Shown here: positions 8,232 through 16,448 of the stretch, one piece after another
Layout: each line of letters starts with the position of its first letter
Position numbering within the stretch: position 1 is the first letter of the stretch
Assembly (NCBI GenBank): GCA_900315675.1
Contig: OMZY01000015.1
Coordinates: forward strand, 1 to 58,299
Direction of reading: 5' to 3'
DNA from: an uncultured Eubacteriales bacterium
GTDB taxonomy: Bacteria; Bacillota; Clostridia; Christensenellales; Aristaeellaceae
DNA: 58,299 nucleotides
Made by a program: the position numbers and the translations under genes
Notes under the pieces: generated by a model
What the model was told of the DNA's origin: nothing
Databases searched by the model: none
What the model saw: the letters and a program-made list of their open reading frames with translations, nothing else

Positions 8232-8780
8232 ATGGATCTGGTTATCCTGATCGGCAGCGGCGCTGTCGGCAAAATGACGGTTGGACAGGAACTGATGAAA
8301 ATCACGGATTTCAGGCTGTTTCATAATCACATGATGATAGAACCCGTGCTGGAGATCTTCGGGGACTATACAGGACCCACAGTCGACCGGCTCCGGAATG
8401 TGATTTTTGAGGAGTTTCTGAAAACCAATCACCGGGGAATGATTTTTACCTACATGTGGGCCTTTGATATGCAGGAAGACTGGGATTATATCCGTTCAGT
8501 GGCAGAACGCTTCGAATTTACCGGCGGAAATGTGTATTATGTGGAATTAGTTGCCGATCGTGCAGTCCGGCTGGAACGGAATAAAACGGAAAACCGGCTG
8601 CGGAACAAAGCGTCCAAGCGGGACCTTGCCGCGTCAGAGCAGCGTCTGCTGCGGGAAGACCGGTACCGCCTTGTCAGCCGCGAGGGAGAGCTGCCCTTTA
8701 AAAACTATATGCGGATTGACAACACCAACCTGACGCCGGAGGAAACGGCCGGGATGATCCGGGACAGATTTTCCCTGTAA
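8232..8780 (+). CDS. P-loop nucleotide kinase-like protein (shikimate kinase/AAA-type)
   Basis: A 182-aa single-domain P-loop protein. Walker A is GSGAVGKMTVGQEL near residue 8, with Met replacing the usual Ser/Thr position (GxxxxGKM-T). The lid-like region NRLRNKASKRDL contains Arg/Lys residues expected to contact phosphates. It resembles small kinases of the shikimate kinase/adenylate kinase fold often annotated only as 'AAA family ATPase'; the substrate is unknown. ATG 8232 is preferred because AAGGAGGG lies eight bases upstream; ATG 8226 would be only two bases away. The gene sits behind the leader-peptide attenuator at 8038-8208, so it is probably conditionally expressed. Confidence 0.78.
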   Translation: MDLVILIGSGAVGKMTVGQELMKITDFRLFHNHMMIEPVLEIFGDYTGPTVDRLRNVIFEEFLKTNHRGMIFTYMWAFDMQEDWDYIRSVAERFEFTGGNVYYVELVADRAVRLERNKTENRLRNKASKRDLAASEQRLLREDRYRLVSREGELPFKNYMRIDNTNLTPEETAGMIRDRFSL

Positions 8781-8795
8781 TATACGATAAAAATA

Positions 8796-8824
8796 CTGGA
8801 AGGAACCTTCCGGAAAGGTATATA
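8796..8824 (+). promoter_or_regulatory. Possible promoter of the PTS EIIC gene
   Basis: TATAAT at 8819-8824 is a perfect -10. CTGGAA at 8796-8801 is a weak -35 with 17-bp spacing. A small palindrome GGAAGGAACCTTCC lies in the spacer and could be an operator. Confidence 0.5.
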
Positions 8825-8873
8825 ATTGCTGCTTGAAATACACTTTGGATACCTTGCGTATCCCGGAGGAACC

Positions 8874-9953
8874 ATGAAGAACTTTCTGAAGCGGAAAAAC
8901 ATCGAAATTTCCCTGAAGCGCTACGGCATTGACGCACTGGGCGCCATGGCGCAGGGCCTGTTCTGCTCCCTGCTGATCGGCACCATCATCAACACCTTCG
9001 GCTCACAGCTGCACATCGGCTTCCTGACCAAAACCATCGCCACCATCGGCGGTGTGGACTATACCGTCGGCGGTATGGCCTCCGCCATGAGCGGACCGGC
9101 TATGGCCATCGCCATCGGCTACGCGCTGCAGTGTCCCCCGCTGGTTCTTTTCTCCATGACCACCGTCGGTTTCGCGGCCAACGCGCTGGGCGGCGCGGGC
9201 GGACCGCTGGCCGTGCTCTTTATCGCGATCATCGCCGCGGAGTTCGGCAAGGCTGTCTCCAAGGAAACGAAGATCGATATTCTGGTGACTCCCCTTGTCA
9301 CCATCGGCGTCGGTATGTTCCTGTCCTGGCTGATCGCTCCGCCGCTGGGCAGCGCTGCCTCGGCTGTCGGTAACCTGATCAAATGGGCAACCGAACTCCA
9401 GCCGCTCCTGATGGGCATTCTCGTCTCTGTGATCGTGGGCGTGGCGCTGACCCTGCCCATTTCCTCCGCTGCCATCTGTGCCGCGCTGGGACTGACCGGT
9501 CTGGCCGGCGGCGCCGCGGTGGCCGGCTGCTGCGCGCAGATGATCGGCTTCGCGGTCATCTCCTTCAGGGAAAACAAGGTCGGCGGCCTGGTTTCCCAGG
9601 GGCTTGGCACTTCCATGCTCCAGATGCCGAACATCATTAAAAATCCCAGGGTCTGGATCGCTCCCACCCTGGCCTCCGCCATCACCGGCCCCATCGCGAC
9701 CTGCGTGTTCCGGATGGAAATGAACGGTACCGCCATCTCCTCCGGTATGGGCACCTGCGGTCTGGTCGGCCCGCTGGGCGTTTACACCGGCTGGCTGAAC
9801 GATGTAGCCGCCGGCACCAAAGCCGCCATTACCGGAACGGACTGGCTGGGCCTGGTGCTGATCAGCCTGGTGCTTCCCGCCGTTCTTTCGCTTGTGATTC
9901 ACGCCTTCGTACGGAAAGCCGGCTGGGTCAAGGACGGAGATCTGAAGCTGTAA
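8874..9953 (+). CDS. PTS-type sugar transporter subunit IIC (PTS_EIIC_2 family)
   Basis: A 359-aa integral membrane protein with about ten hydrophobic segments rich in Gly and Ala, for example TVGGMASAMSGPAMAIAIGYAL and VSVIVGVALTLPISSAAICAA. The pattern and length match the PTS_EIIC_2 family, which resembles EIIC permeases but usually occurs without EIIA/EIIB partners, as here. It may transport a sugar or another small molecule, and phosphotransfer coupling is uncertain. CCGGAGG lies before ATG 8874. The DUF3267-phosphatase fusion follows 20 bp downstream, likely in the same operon. Confidence 0.82.
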   Translation: MKNFLKRKNIEISLKRYGIDALGAMAQGLFCSLLIGTIINTFGSQLHIGFLTKTIATIGGVDYTVGGMASAMSGPAMAIAIGYALQCPPLVLFSMTTVGFAANALGGAGGPLAVLFIAIIAAEFGKAVSKETKIDILVTPLVTIGVGMFLSWLIAPPLGSAASAVGNLIKWATELQPLLMGILVSVIVGVALTLPISSAAICAALGLTGLAGGAAVAGCCAQMIGFAVISFRENKVGGLVSQGLGTSMLQMPNIIKNPRVWIAPTLASAITGPIATCVFRMEMNGTAISSGMGTCGLVGPLGVYTGWLNDVAAGTKAAITGTDWLGLVLISLVLPAVLSLVIHAFVRKAGWVKDGDLKL

Positions 9954-9973
9954 ACAAAGGAGTGCAGGGTAAT

Positions 9974-11113
9974 ATGATCCGTTGGGTACAAACCGTGCCG
10001 CAGCCGGAAATCGATCACAGCCAATACCGTCCGTTTATCCGGAACGACTGGTTCCGGAAGCACTATATGGTTTTTGCCTACGGTCTGATGGCGCTTCTGA
10101 CCGTTCTGCTCTTTGTTACGGGCGGAATGAGGGGCGTCTGTTATCCGGTTCGGCTCCCGATTTTTGTGCTGGTCTTCCTGGTGCACGAGTTGCTGCACAT
10201 CCTGGTCGTTTATCGGCTTGGGGATATTTATCTCTCCCATTCCGGACTCTTTTTCTGGATGAATCCCAACGCTGAAATGTCCAAAGGGCGGTTTTTCCTG
10301 TACATGTCCCTTCCTCTTCTGATGCTTACCCTTGTTCCGGCTGCCCTCCTGCTACCGGACACCGGGGCCTTCCGGCCGTATCTCCGGTATATTGCCTGGA
10401 GCAATGCGATCATCGCGTCCTCGGATATCATCAATATCGTGCTGATCCCGCTGAAACCGAGGGGGTCCGTGTTTTACAGGGGATATTACAGAACCGGCGC
10501 CGCAGCTGCGGCGAACAGTGTGACAACAGAAACATCCTCCCCCTGTCACACTTCGGTGATCTTCGTCCGGCACGCACAGGCGGTTTACGGCAGCGATGAC
10601 CGGAACCGCCCCCTGACCGAAGCCGGCCTGGAAGACCGGAAAATCGTCGCGGAAACCCTGCGGGACCGGAAGATTGACGCTTTCCTGAGCAGCCCTTACC
10701 GGCGGAGCATGGATACCATCCGTCCCGCGGCGGAGCTTCGGGGCATGGACATCCGGACGGACGAACGCCTCCGGGAGCGGAAATGCGGAGATTTCACTTC
10801 CGGCTCCCTGGAAAAGCGCTGGGCTGATTTTTCCTGGGCGGAAGAAAACGGCGAAAGCCTGGGCTCCGTACAGGCCCGGAACATGGAGGCCCTGCGGGAC
10901 ATCCTGCGGGACTATGCCGGTCAGACAGTGGTGATCGGCACCCACGGAACCGCCCTCAGCACCATCCTGAATCATTACCGTCCGGACTTCGGCCTGCAGG
11001 ACTTTCTCCGGATCGTCAACCGGATGCCCTGTCTGATGGAAATGACCTTCAGCGGAGACAGGCTCCTGGAAATCAGCGAACTGGCTCATGTGGAAAAGGA
11101 GATGCCCCTGTAA
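9974..11113 (+). CDS. Fusion: DUF3267-like membrane zincin + histidine phosphatase
   Basis: A 379-aa two-part protein. Residues ~1-175 form a membrane domain with about four hydrophobic segments and a metalloprotease-type HExxH in FLVHELLHILVV, like the DUF3267 family. Residues ~190-370 are a histidine phosphatase (phosphoglycerate-mutase-like) domain: catalytic VIFVRHAQAVYG, DAFLSSPYRRSMDT, Glu-containing RLRERKCGDF, and the second His in VIGTHGTALS. The reading frame is continuous, with a low-complexity linker (AAAAANSVTTETSS) between domains. Both sets of catalytic residues look intact. Role unknown. GGAG precedes ATG 9974. It follows the EIIC gene and precedes a tautomerase, all in one direction with short gaps. 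Confidence 0.8.
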   Translation: MIRWVQTVPQPEIDHSQYRPFIRNDWFRKHYMVFAYGLMALLTVLLFVTGGMRGVCYPVRLPIFVLVFLVHELLHILVVYRLGDIYLSHSGLFFWMNPNAEMSKGRFFLYMSLPLLMLTLVPAALLLPDTGAFRPYLRYIAWSNAIIASSDIINIVLIPLKPRGSVFYRGYYRTGAAAAANSVTTETSSPCHTSVIFVRHAQAVYGSDDRNRPLTEAGLEDRKIVAETLRDRKIDAFLSSPYRRSMDTIRPAAELRGMDIRTDERLRERKCGDFTSGSLEKRWADFSWAEENGESLGSVQARNMEALRDILRDYAGQTVVIGTHGTALSTILNHYRPDFGLQDFLRIVNRMPCLMEMTFSGDRLLEISELAHVEKEMPL

Positions 11114-11140
11114 ACGGCCTGAAAAAGGAGGAAATCAGCC

Positions 11141-11371
11141 ATGCCCCATGTTGAAATCAATTGCTTCCCCGGAAGAACAGAAGAAGTAAAGCAAAAATGC
11201 GCGGCAAAAATTGCGGAGGATATCGCGGCCACCCTGGGTTGCAATCTGTCCAGCGTTTCCGTCACCATCCGGGAAATTCCCCAGGCAGACTGGAAAGACC
11301 GGGTCTGGGACGCCAAAATTGCTCCGGCCGGAGAGGAACTGTATATCCGGCCGGGCTACACCTGCGACTGA
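11141..11371 (+). CDS. 4-oxalocrotonate tautomerase family protein
   Basis: A 76-aa small tautomerase. It begins Met-Pro (MPHVEINCFPGRTEE), giving the catalytic N-terminal Pro after Met removal. The rest (AAKIAEDIAATLGC, SVSVTIREIPQADW) follows the beta-alpha-beta pattern of the family. Substrate unknown; members convert enol/keto forms and form hexamers or trimers. A clear AAGGAGG ribosome site precedes it. It follows the upstream fusion gene by 27 bp. A GGCGGG...CCCGCC stem at 11391-11413 lies just after the gene and may be its terminator. Confidence 0.9.
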   Translation: MPHVEINCFPGRTEEVKQKCAAKIAEDIAATLGCNLSSVSVTIREIPQADWKDRVWDAKIAPAGEELYIRPGYTCD

Positions 11372-11401
11372 TTGTATCCAAGGTTTTCAGGCGGGATCAT
11401 C

Positions 11402-11430
11402 TTGACCCCGCCTTGTTAGATTTGTATAAT
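11402..11430 (+). promoter_or_regulatory. Promoter of the flavoprotein gene
   Basis: TTGACC (11402-11407) and TATAAT (11425-11430) with 17-bp spacing. The -35 lies inside a GGCGGG/CCCGCC inverted repeat (11391-11413), which may be the upstream terminator or an operator. Confidence 0.82.
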
Positions 11431-11480
11431 TATTGTATTGAATTATTTTACAGTGTACCTGTGAAAAGGAGGATAATTTC

Positions 11481-13361
11481 ATGATGAAAAAACTGCTGGC
11501 CCTGCTGACCGCGCTGGCCATGATTTTGAGCTGCGCGTCTGTCATGGCTGAAACCGCCACCGAAACCACCGGAACCGCTACGGTTCAGGGTTTCGGCGGA
11601 GACATCACCGTTACCGTCACCCTGGACGGTGCCGACATCAAGGAAGTGGCAATCGAAGGCCCCGGTGAAACCGAAGGCATCGGTTCCAAAATCATCAACG
11701 AATGGCCCCTGGCCTTCGTGGAATACAACGGAATTGTGGACACCTACACCGGTGCCACCTTTGCCGGTATTACCCGGGCCGCCGTCATTCAGGCCATGCG
11801 CGACGCGCTGACCAACGCCGGTGTGAATCCGGACGACTACATGCGTGAAATGGCCGGGGAAGAATCCGTTGACCTGACCATTGACACCGACGTGGTCATC
11901 ATCGGTGCCGGCGGCGCCGGCATGACCGCCGCCCTGACCGCTTCTGACGCGGGAAAGAGCGTGCTCATCCTGGAAAGCCAGCCCGCCGTGGGCGGCAACT
12001 CCGTCAAATCCACCGGCGGTATGAACGCCGCCAAGACCGTCTATCAGGACGCCAACACCTTTGACGAAAGCGCCGGCGTCGAAAAGACCCTGAAAGCCGC
12101 GGAAGGCTATGCCGACAACGAAGCGATCACCGCTCTGGCCGCCACCGTCAAGGAACAGTGGGAAGCCTGGCAGGCCAATCCGGAAGGATACTTTGATTCC
12201 ACCGAGCTCTTTGCCCTGGATACCCTGATCGGCGGCAAGGGCCTGAACGATCCGGAGCTGGTTAACACGCTGGTAAACAACAGCGCCGCTGCCATTGAGT
12301 ACCTGGATTCCATCGGTATTCATCTGAACAACGTGGCTGCCTTCGGCGGCGCTTCCGTCAAGCGGATTCACCGCCCCGTCAATGAAGAAGGCAAGACCGT
12401 CTCCGTCGGCGCCTATACCGTGCCGCTGCTGGAGGCTGCCTGCCAGAGCCGGGACAACCTGGCGCTGCTCACCGACGTGACCGCAGAAAAGCTGCTGACC
12501 AACGAAGCCGGCGCTGTCATCGGCGTTGAGGCAAAGGGCAAGAACGGCAACAAAGTGACCGTTAACGCGAAGGCTGTCATCCTGGCCACCGGCGGTTTCG
12601 GCGCCAACCTGGACATGGTGGTGCAGTACAAGCCTGACCTGGCCGGTTTCATGACCACCAACGCTGCCGGTATCCAGGGCCAGGGTATCCTGATGGCCAC
12701 CGAAATCGGCGCCGCCACCGTGGACATGGAGCAGATCCAGATTCACCCGACCGTGCAGGCGGATACCGCTTCCCTGATCACCGAAGGCCTGCGGGGCGAC
12801 GGCGCGATCCTGGTGAACGCCAACGGCGAACGCTTCATTGATGAAGTCGGCACCCGCGACGTGGTGTCCGCCGCTGAAATCGCCCAGCCCGATTCCTTCA
12901 GCTGGCTGGTTGTGGACCAGAAGATGGTGGACGCATCCTCCGTCATCCAGGGCTACATCAAACGCGGCCTGATGCTGCAGGGCGATTCCTATGAAGCCCT
13001 GGCCAAGGAGCTCGGCATCCCCGCCGACGCCTTTGCCGCGACCATGGAAAAGTGGAACGGCTATGTCGCGGAGAAGAATGATCCTGACTTCGGCCGCACC
13101 AGTTTCGCCAATCCCCTGGACACCGCTCCCTTCTACGCGGTGAAGGTAACTGCCGGCATCCATCACACGATGGGCGGTCTGAAGATTGATTCCCAGACCC
13201 ATGTGCTGAACACCGAAGGCCAGATCATCCCCGGCCTCTTCGCCGCGGGCGAAGTCACCGGCGGCGTGCATGGCGGAAACCGCCTGGGCGGCAACGCTGT
13301 GGCAGACTTCGTGGTCTTCGGCCGGATCGCCGGCCAACAGGCTGCGGATTCCATCCAGTAA
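11481..13361 (+). CDS. Secreted flavinylated FAD oxidoreductase (fumarate reductase/UrdA-like)
   Basis: A 626-aa exported flavoprotein. A signal peptide (MMKKLLALLTALAMILSC) is followed either by a weak lipobox (ILSC) or by cleavage after SVMA. Residues ~30-120 form an FMN-binding domain whose DTYTGATFAG holds the Thr normally linked covalently to FMN by ApbE. Residues ~130-625 are a FAD-dependent fumarate-reductase-like domain: VVIIGAGGAGMTAAL dinucleotide fold, GGNSVKSTGG, and the C-terminal GGVHGGNRLGGNAVADFVVFG. No CxxCH haem motif is present. Such proteins act outside the membrane as terminal reductases fed by flavin-based electron transfer; the acceptor (fumarate, urocanate, another enoate) is not determined. 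AGGAGG lies eight bases upstream. A strong promoter and a terminator bound it as a single gene. Confidence 0.9.
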   Translation: MMKKLLALLTALAMILSCASVMAETATETTGTATVQGFGGDITVTVTLDGADIKEVAIEGPGETEGIGSKIINEWPLAFVEYNGIVDTYTGATFAGITRAAVIQAMRDALTNAGVNPDDYMREMAGEESVDLTIDTDVVIIGAGGAGMTAALTASDAGKSVLILESQPAVGGNSVKSTGGMNAAKTVYQDANTFDESAGVEKTLKAAEGYADNEAITALAATVKEQWEAWQANPEGYFDSTELFALDTLIGGKGLNDPELVNTLVNNSAAAIEYLDSIGIHLNNVAAFGGASVKRIHRPVNEEGKTVSVGAYTVPLLEAACQSRDNLALLTDVTAEKLLTNEAGAVIGVEAKGKNGNKVTVNAKAVILATGGFGANLDMVVQYKPDLAGFMTTNAAGIQGQGILMATEIGAATVDMEQIQIHPTVQADTASLITEGLRGDGAILVNANGERFIDEVGTRDVVSAAEIAQPDSFSWLVVDQKMVDASSVIQGYIKRGLMLQGDSYEALAKELGIPADAFAATMEKWNGYVAEKNDPDFGRTSFANPLDTAPFYAVKVTAGIHHTMGGLKIDSQTHVLNTEGQIIPGLFAAGEVTGGVHGGNRLGGNAVADFVVFGRIAGQQAADSIQ

Positions 13362-13377
13362 TCCCTTCTGATATCCC

Positions 13378-13406
13378 TGCGGCTGCCATCCGGCAGCCGC
13401 ATTTTA
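13378..13406 (+). terminator. Terminator after the flavoprotein gene
   Basis: Perfect 9-bp stem GCGGCTGCC / GGCAGCCGC with loop ATCC, followed by ATTTTAA. Confidence 0.85.
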
Positions 13407-13497
13407 AATGAAAACAAAGTAAAAGCATCTGTGATATCATCCATTACAGTATAATACGGACTGTCTGATAACATTCTGACCTGAAAGGAAGAAGACC

Positions 13498-14754
13498 ATG
13501 TCCTTTGAACGAATCGGAATCCGTCCCGCACAGATCCTGCTTCCGGCCGCCGGCGTCAAACCGGAAACCTGGGCCTGCATCGCCTGCGACCAGTACACCT
13601 CTGAACCGGAATACTGGGAAAAGGCTTTTGCCGTTGCCGGGGACGCGCCTTCCGCCATCCGGCTGATCCTGCCGGAATACAACCTGAAGAACAGTGAATC
13701 CCTGATCCCGCAGATCCACAGCACCATGGCGGACTACCTGGCCCAGGGCCTGCTGACTCCCGCTGTGAATCCCGGTTTTATCCTGTGCGAACGGACCATC
13801 GCCTCCGGAACCCGCCTGGGTCTGGTCTGCGCCGTGGACCTGGAGCAATATTCCTTTGAAAAAGGTTCCCTGCCGCTGATCCGCCCGACCGAGCAGACGA
13901 TCACCGACCGGCTTCCCCCGCGGTTGAAAATCCGCCGGGGCGCGCCTGTGGAACTGACCCATATCATGATCCTGATCGACGATCCGGACCGTACGGTGCT
14001 GGAGCCTCTGCAGGCGGACAAAGCTGCCCTGCGGAAGGTTTATGATTTTGACCTGATGATGAACGGCGGCCACCTGGCCGGCTGGGCTGTCGACAGCGCC
14101 GAAGAGCTGGCGCAGGTGGACAGGAGCCTGAACGCCCTGATGGATACGAAAGGCGAACATCCGCTGCTGCTGGCCGTGGGTGACGGCAACCACAGCCTCG
14201 CCACCGCCAAAGCCTACTGGAATGAGATCCGTGAAGGCCTGTCCGAAGCGGAACGCGAAAACCATCCTGCCCGTTTCGCCCTGTGCGAAATCGTCAACAT
14301 TCACGATGAGGCGCTCCTGTTTGAGCCCATCTACCGGATCCTGACCGGCACCACCCGCTCCGCGGTGATGGCGGACTGGAAAGCCTATGCCGAAGCGAAG
14401 GGCATGAGCCTGGCGGCGGACGGTTCCGACCATCGCTTCACGGTGGTCTCCGCGGACGGAGAGGAAACCGTGGCCGTGCTGAATCCGGAAGGCGCCATTC
14501 CCTGCGAAACCATCCAGAAGTTTCTGGACGCCTTCCTTGCGAAGCATCCGGAAGCGGGCATCGACTTCATCCACGGCGAAGGCTCCCTGCGGGCACTGGC
14601 TGCGAAACCGGAAACCGTCGGCTTCCTGCTGCCGGACATCGACAAGCATAGCTTCTTCAGGGATGTGGAAAAGCTGGGCGTCCTGCCGCGGAAAACCTTC
14701 TCCATGGGCGAAGCGGACGAAAAGCGGTTCTATATGGAAGCGAAGAAAATCTGA
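13498..14754 (+). CDS. DUF1015 family protein
   Basis: A 418-aa cytosolic protein matching the DUF1015 family by length and landmarks: the early WACIACDQYTSEPEYW, the HIMILIDDP segment, and GDGNHSLATAKAYW with conserved His in the middle. The biochemical function of this family is not established; members often sit near serine or phosphoserine genes, but not here. TATAAT at 13450-13455 could be its -10, without a good -35. The ribosome site GAAAGGAAG precedes ATG 13498. It converges with the regulator at 14898, sharing a bidirectional terminator. Confidence 0.85.
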   Translation: MSFERIGIRPAQILLPAAGVKPETWACIACDQYTSEPEYWEKAFAVAGDAPSAIRLILPEYNLKNSESLIPQIHSTMADYLAQGLLTPAVNPGFILCERTIASGTRLGLVCAVDLEQYSFEKGSLPLIRPTEQTITDRLPPRLKIRRGAPVELTHIMILIDDPDRTVLEPLQADKAALRKVYDFDLMMNGGHLAGWAVDSAEELAQVDRSLNALMDTKGEHPLLLAVGDGNHSLATAKAYWNEIREGLSEAERENHPARFALCEIVNIHDEALLFEPIYRILTGTTRSAVMADWKAYAEAKGMSLAADGSDHRFTVVSADGEETVAVLNPEGAIPCETIQKFLDAFLAKHPEAGIDFIHGEGSLRALAAKPETVGFLLPDIDKHSFFRDVEKLGVLPRKTFSMGEADEKRFYMEAKKI

Positions 14755-14773
14755 AATGAAATTTCAGATTTTC

Positions 14774-14804
14774 AATGCACAATGCACAATGCATAATGCA
14801 CAAT
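14774..14804. repeat. Short tandem repeat, AATGCAC units
   Basis: About four copies of AATGCAC/AATGCAT in a row, ending at AATGATATAGTG. The same ATATAGTG string follows an AATTC array at 57607-57635. It is one of several simple-unit arrays in intergenic spacers of this window. Confidence 0.7.
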
Positions 14805-14821
14805 GATATAGTGCCTACTAC

Positions 14822-14854
14822 AAAAGGGATCTCCACTTACAGGAGATCCCTTTT
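14822..14854. terminator. Bidirectional terminator between convergent genes
   Basis: Perfect 13-bp inverted repeat AAAAGGGATCTCC (14822-14834) / GGAGATCCCTTTT (14842-14854). It gives a T-run on both strands, serving the DUF1015 gene and the XRE regulator. Confidence 0.93.
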
Positions 14855-14865
14855 GCAGTAACTAT

Positions 14866-14897
14866 TAATTCTGAATTCATAATTCTGAATTCTGAAT
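14866..14897. repeat. Dispersed AATTC-type repeat array
   Basis: Tandem TTAATTC/TGAATTC/ATAATTC units directly after TTTTGCAGTA. It abuts the stop codon of the XRE regulator. TTTTGCAGTA followed by an AATTC array also occurs at 20678-20732. Confidence 0.8.
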
Positions 14898-15632
14898 TTA
14901 TGTCAGCTCAAATGTCACCTTGACGCATCTCGCGATGAATCCGATCTCATTGATCGGTACGGTTTCCGCCTCATACTGCCGGTCATAGGACTGGAGCAGG
15001 ACATTCCGGTCATCCAGGAGCTTGATCTTGCGCAGGTAACGGTGCTCATTGTAAGTCATAAGCATAATAGCCCCGTCCACCGGACTGTTCGCCGGTACCG
15101 TCAGCACGATATCGCCCTTGTGGATCCGGAACCCCCGCATGCTGTCATCCGGCGCCAGATAGAAGAACACCTTGTCCGGGTTGGCGCCCTCAATCCGGCC
15201 GTTTTCCACCGGTACCAGCTGATAGCTGACCGGCTTCATCACCGCGTTCATCACCGGCACCCGCTTCAATACGCTCTGCAGCGCGTCCAGCCAGACGCTG
15301 CCGGCAACCCCTTCGTCATCCTCCGTGGAAGCCGCCAGCTCCGCTTCCTTCTTTACAGGCTTCTTTGCCTGCACAGCCGCCGCCATCCGGGGCTGCACCT
15401 GCGCCAGGTCTACTGTCGCGGCAATATCGTCCATGGTAAATTCCGCTTCGTTCTGCTGTTTCAGGCCGATGCTTTTCAGGATCCGCCTGGCCTGGTCATC
15501 CGCGATAATCCGCGTGCCGGCCTCTACAGCCAGGAGATAGCTCTCGCTGACGCCGCACTTCTTCGCCACCTGTTTCGGCGTCAGTTTCTGACGGATCCGT
15601 TCTGTCCGGATCAGGTCTCCCAGTCTGCTCAT
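14898..15632 (-). CDS. XRE-family regulator with S24/LexA-like C-terminal domain
   Basis: A 244-aa DNA-binding regulator. Residues 1-60 form a helix-turn-helix of the XRE/Cro type (LTPKQVAKKCGVSESYLLAVEAG). A ~70-residue Lys/Glu-rich linker follows. The C-terminal half has the peptidase S24 fold: FFYLAPDDSMRGFRIHKGDIVLT, where DDSM matches the Ser nucleophile motif, then GAIMLMTYNEHRYLRKIKL with a Lys at the expected catalytic position. In the family this domain controls LexA-like self-cleavage or dimerisation; whether this protein cleaves itself is not shown, and no Ala-Gly cleavage site is obvious. Target unknown; the liv operon is its neighbour in the same direction. Confidence 0.85.
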   Translation of the reverse strand: MSRLGDLIRTERIRQKLTPKQVAKKCGVSESYLLAVEAGTRIIADDQARRILKSIGLKQQNEAEFTMDDIAATVDLAQVQPRMAAAVQAKKPVKKEAELAASTEDDEGVAGSVWLDALQSVLKRVPVMNAVMKPVSYQLVPVENGRIEGANPDKVFFYLAPDDSMRGFRIHKGDIVLTVPANSPVDGAIMLMTYNEHRYLRKIKLLDDRNVLLQSYDRQYEAETVPINEIGFIARCVKVTFELT

Positions 15633-15694
15633 ATCCTCATCTCTCCCGTCAAAAGTCAGTGTTCACAGTATAGCCGCCGCAGGGGTAAAAAGCA

Positions 15695-15720
15695 AGGGCG
15701 GCTCCGCCGGGAACCGCCCT
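15695..15720 (-). terminator. Terminator of the liv operon
   Basis: On the minus strand AGGGCGG (15714-15720) and CCGCCCT (15695-15701) form a 7-bp stem, followed by TGCTTTTTACC. It lies just beyond the livF stop codon. Confidence 0.8.
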
Positions 15721-15725
15721 GTGCA

Positions 15726-16448
15726 TCACTTTTTGCTTGTTTTTCCCAGATAGGCTTCCTGAATCGTCTCACTGGCCAGCAGCTCGTCACCGGTACCGCT
15801 GGTGGTGATCCGGCCGGTCTCCATCACGTAGGCGTAATCGCAGGCATGGAGGGCGGCGTTGGCATTCTGTTCAATCAGAAGCACCGTCATGCCGGTTTCC
15901 TTGAGGGTCTGGATAATCTTGAAGATATCCTTGACCACCAGAGGCGCCAGGCCCAGGCTGGGCTCATCCATCATGATCAGCTTCGGCCGGGTCATCACCG
16001 CCCGGCCCACGGCCAGCATCTGCTGTTCGCCGCCGGAAAGCGTACCCGCCAGCTGCCAGGAACGCTCCTTCAGCCGGGGGAAAAGATCGTAAACATAGTT
16101 GATATCCTCTTCGATGGCTTCCTTATCCTTCCGCAGGTAGGCGCCGATCCGGAGGTTTTCCAGCACGGACAGATTTGCAAACACCCGGCGGCCTTCCGGC
16201 ACCATGGCGATACCGGTTTCCACGATCTTCTGGGTGTTCAGGTCGGTGATATCCCGGCCTTCGAAATAGATCCGGCCGTCCTTGGGCGGTACCAGGCCGG
16301 AGATGGTCCGCAGCGTTGTGCTCTTTCCGGCACCGTTGGCGCCGATCAGGGTCACAATCTGTCCCTGTTCCACCTCAAAGGAGATTCCCTTCAGGGCTTC
16401 AATACCGCCGTAGGAAACCACCAGGTCCGTTACTTTCAGCAGGCTCAT
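15726..16448 (-). CDS. livF: Branched-chain amino acid ABC transporter ATPase LivF
   Basis: The second ATPase of the LivFGHMJ importer; 240 aa, the usual length. Walker A is GANGAGKST, the signature is LSGGEQQML, Walker B is LIMMDEPSLGL, and a switch His lies downstream. The start MSLLKVTDLVVSYGGIEAL is typical. Its start overlaps the livG stop by four bases, so translation is probably coupled. It powers uptake together with LivG, the permeases LivH/LivM and the binding protein at 19345. The ligand (leucine/isoleucine/valine versus urea or amides) cannot be fixed from sequence. Confidence 0.94.
   Translation of the reverse strand: MSLLKVTDLVVSYGGIEALKGISFEVEQGQIVTLIGANGAGKSTTLRTISGLVPPKDGRIYFEGRDITDLNTQKIVETGIAMVPEGRRVFANLSVLENLRIGAYLRKDKEAIEEDINYVYDLFPRLKERSWQLAGTLSGGEQQMLAVGRAVMTRPKLIMMDEPSLGLAPLVVKDIFKIIQTLKETGMTVLLIEQNANAALHACDYAYVMETGRITTSGTGDELLASETIQEAYLGKTSKK

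Noticed and set aside
8226-8240. MHMD at the start of the kinase as a third copy of the leader core
   Set aside because: ATG 8226 is only two bases from the ribosome site; the real start is probably 8232, so the match is likely chance.
11481-13361. Flavocytochrome c assignment
   Set aside because: No CxxCH haem motif; the N-terminal domain is FMN-binding instead.
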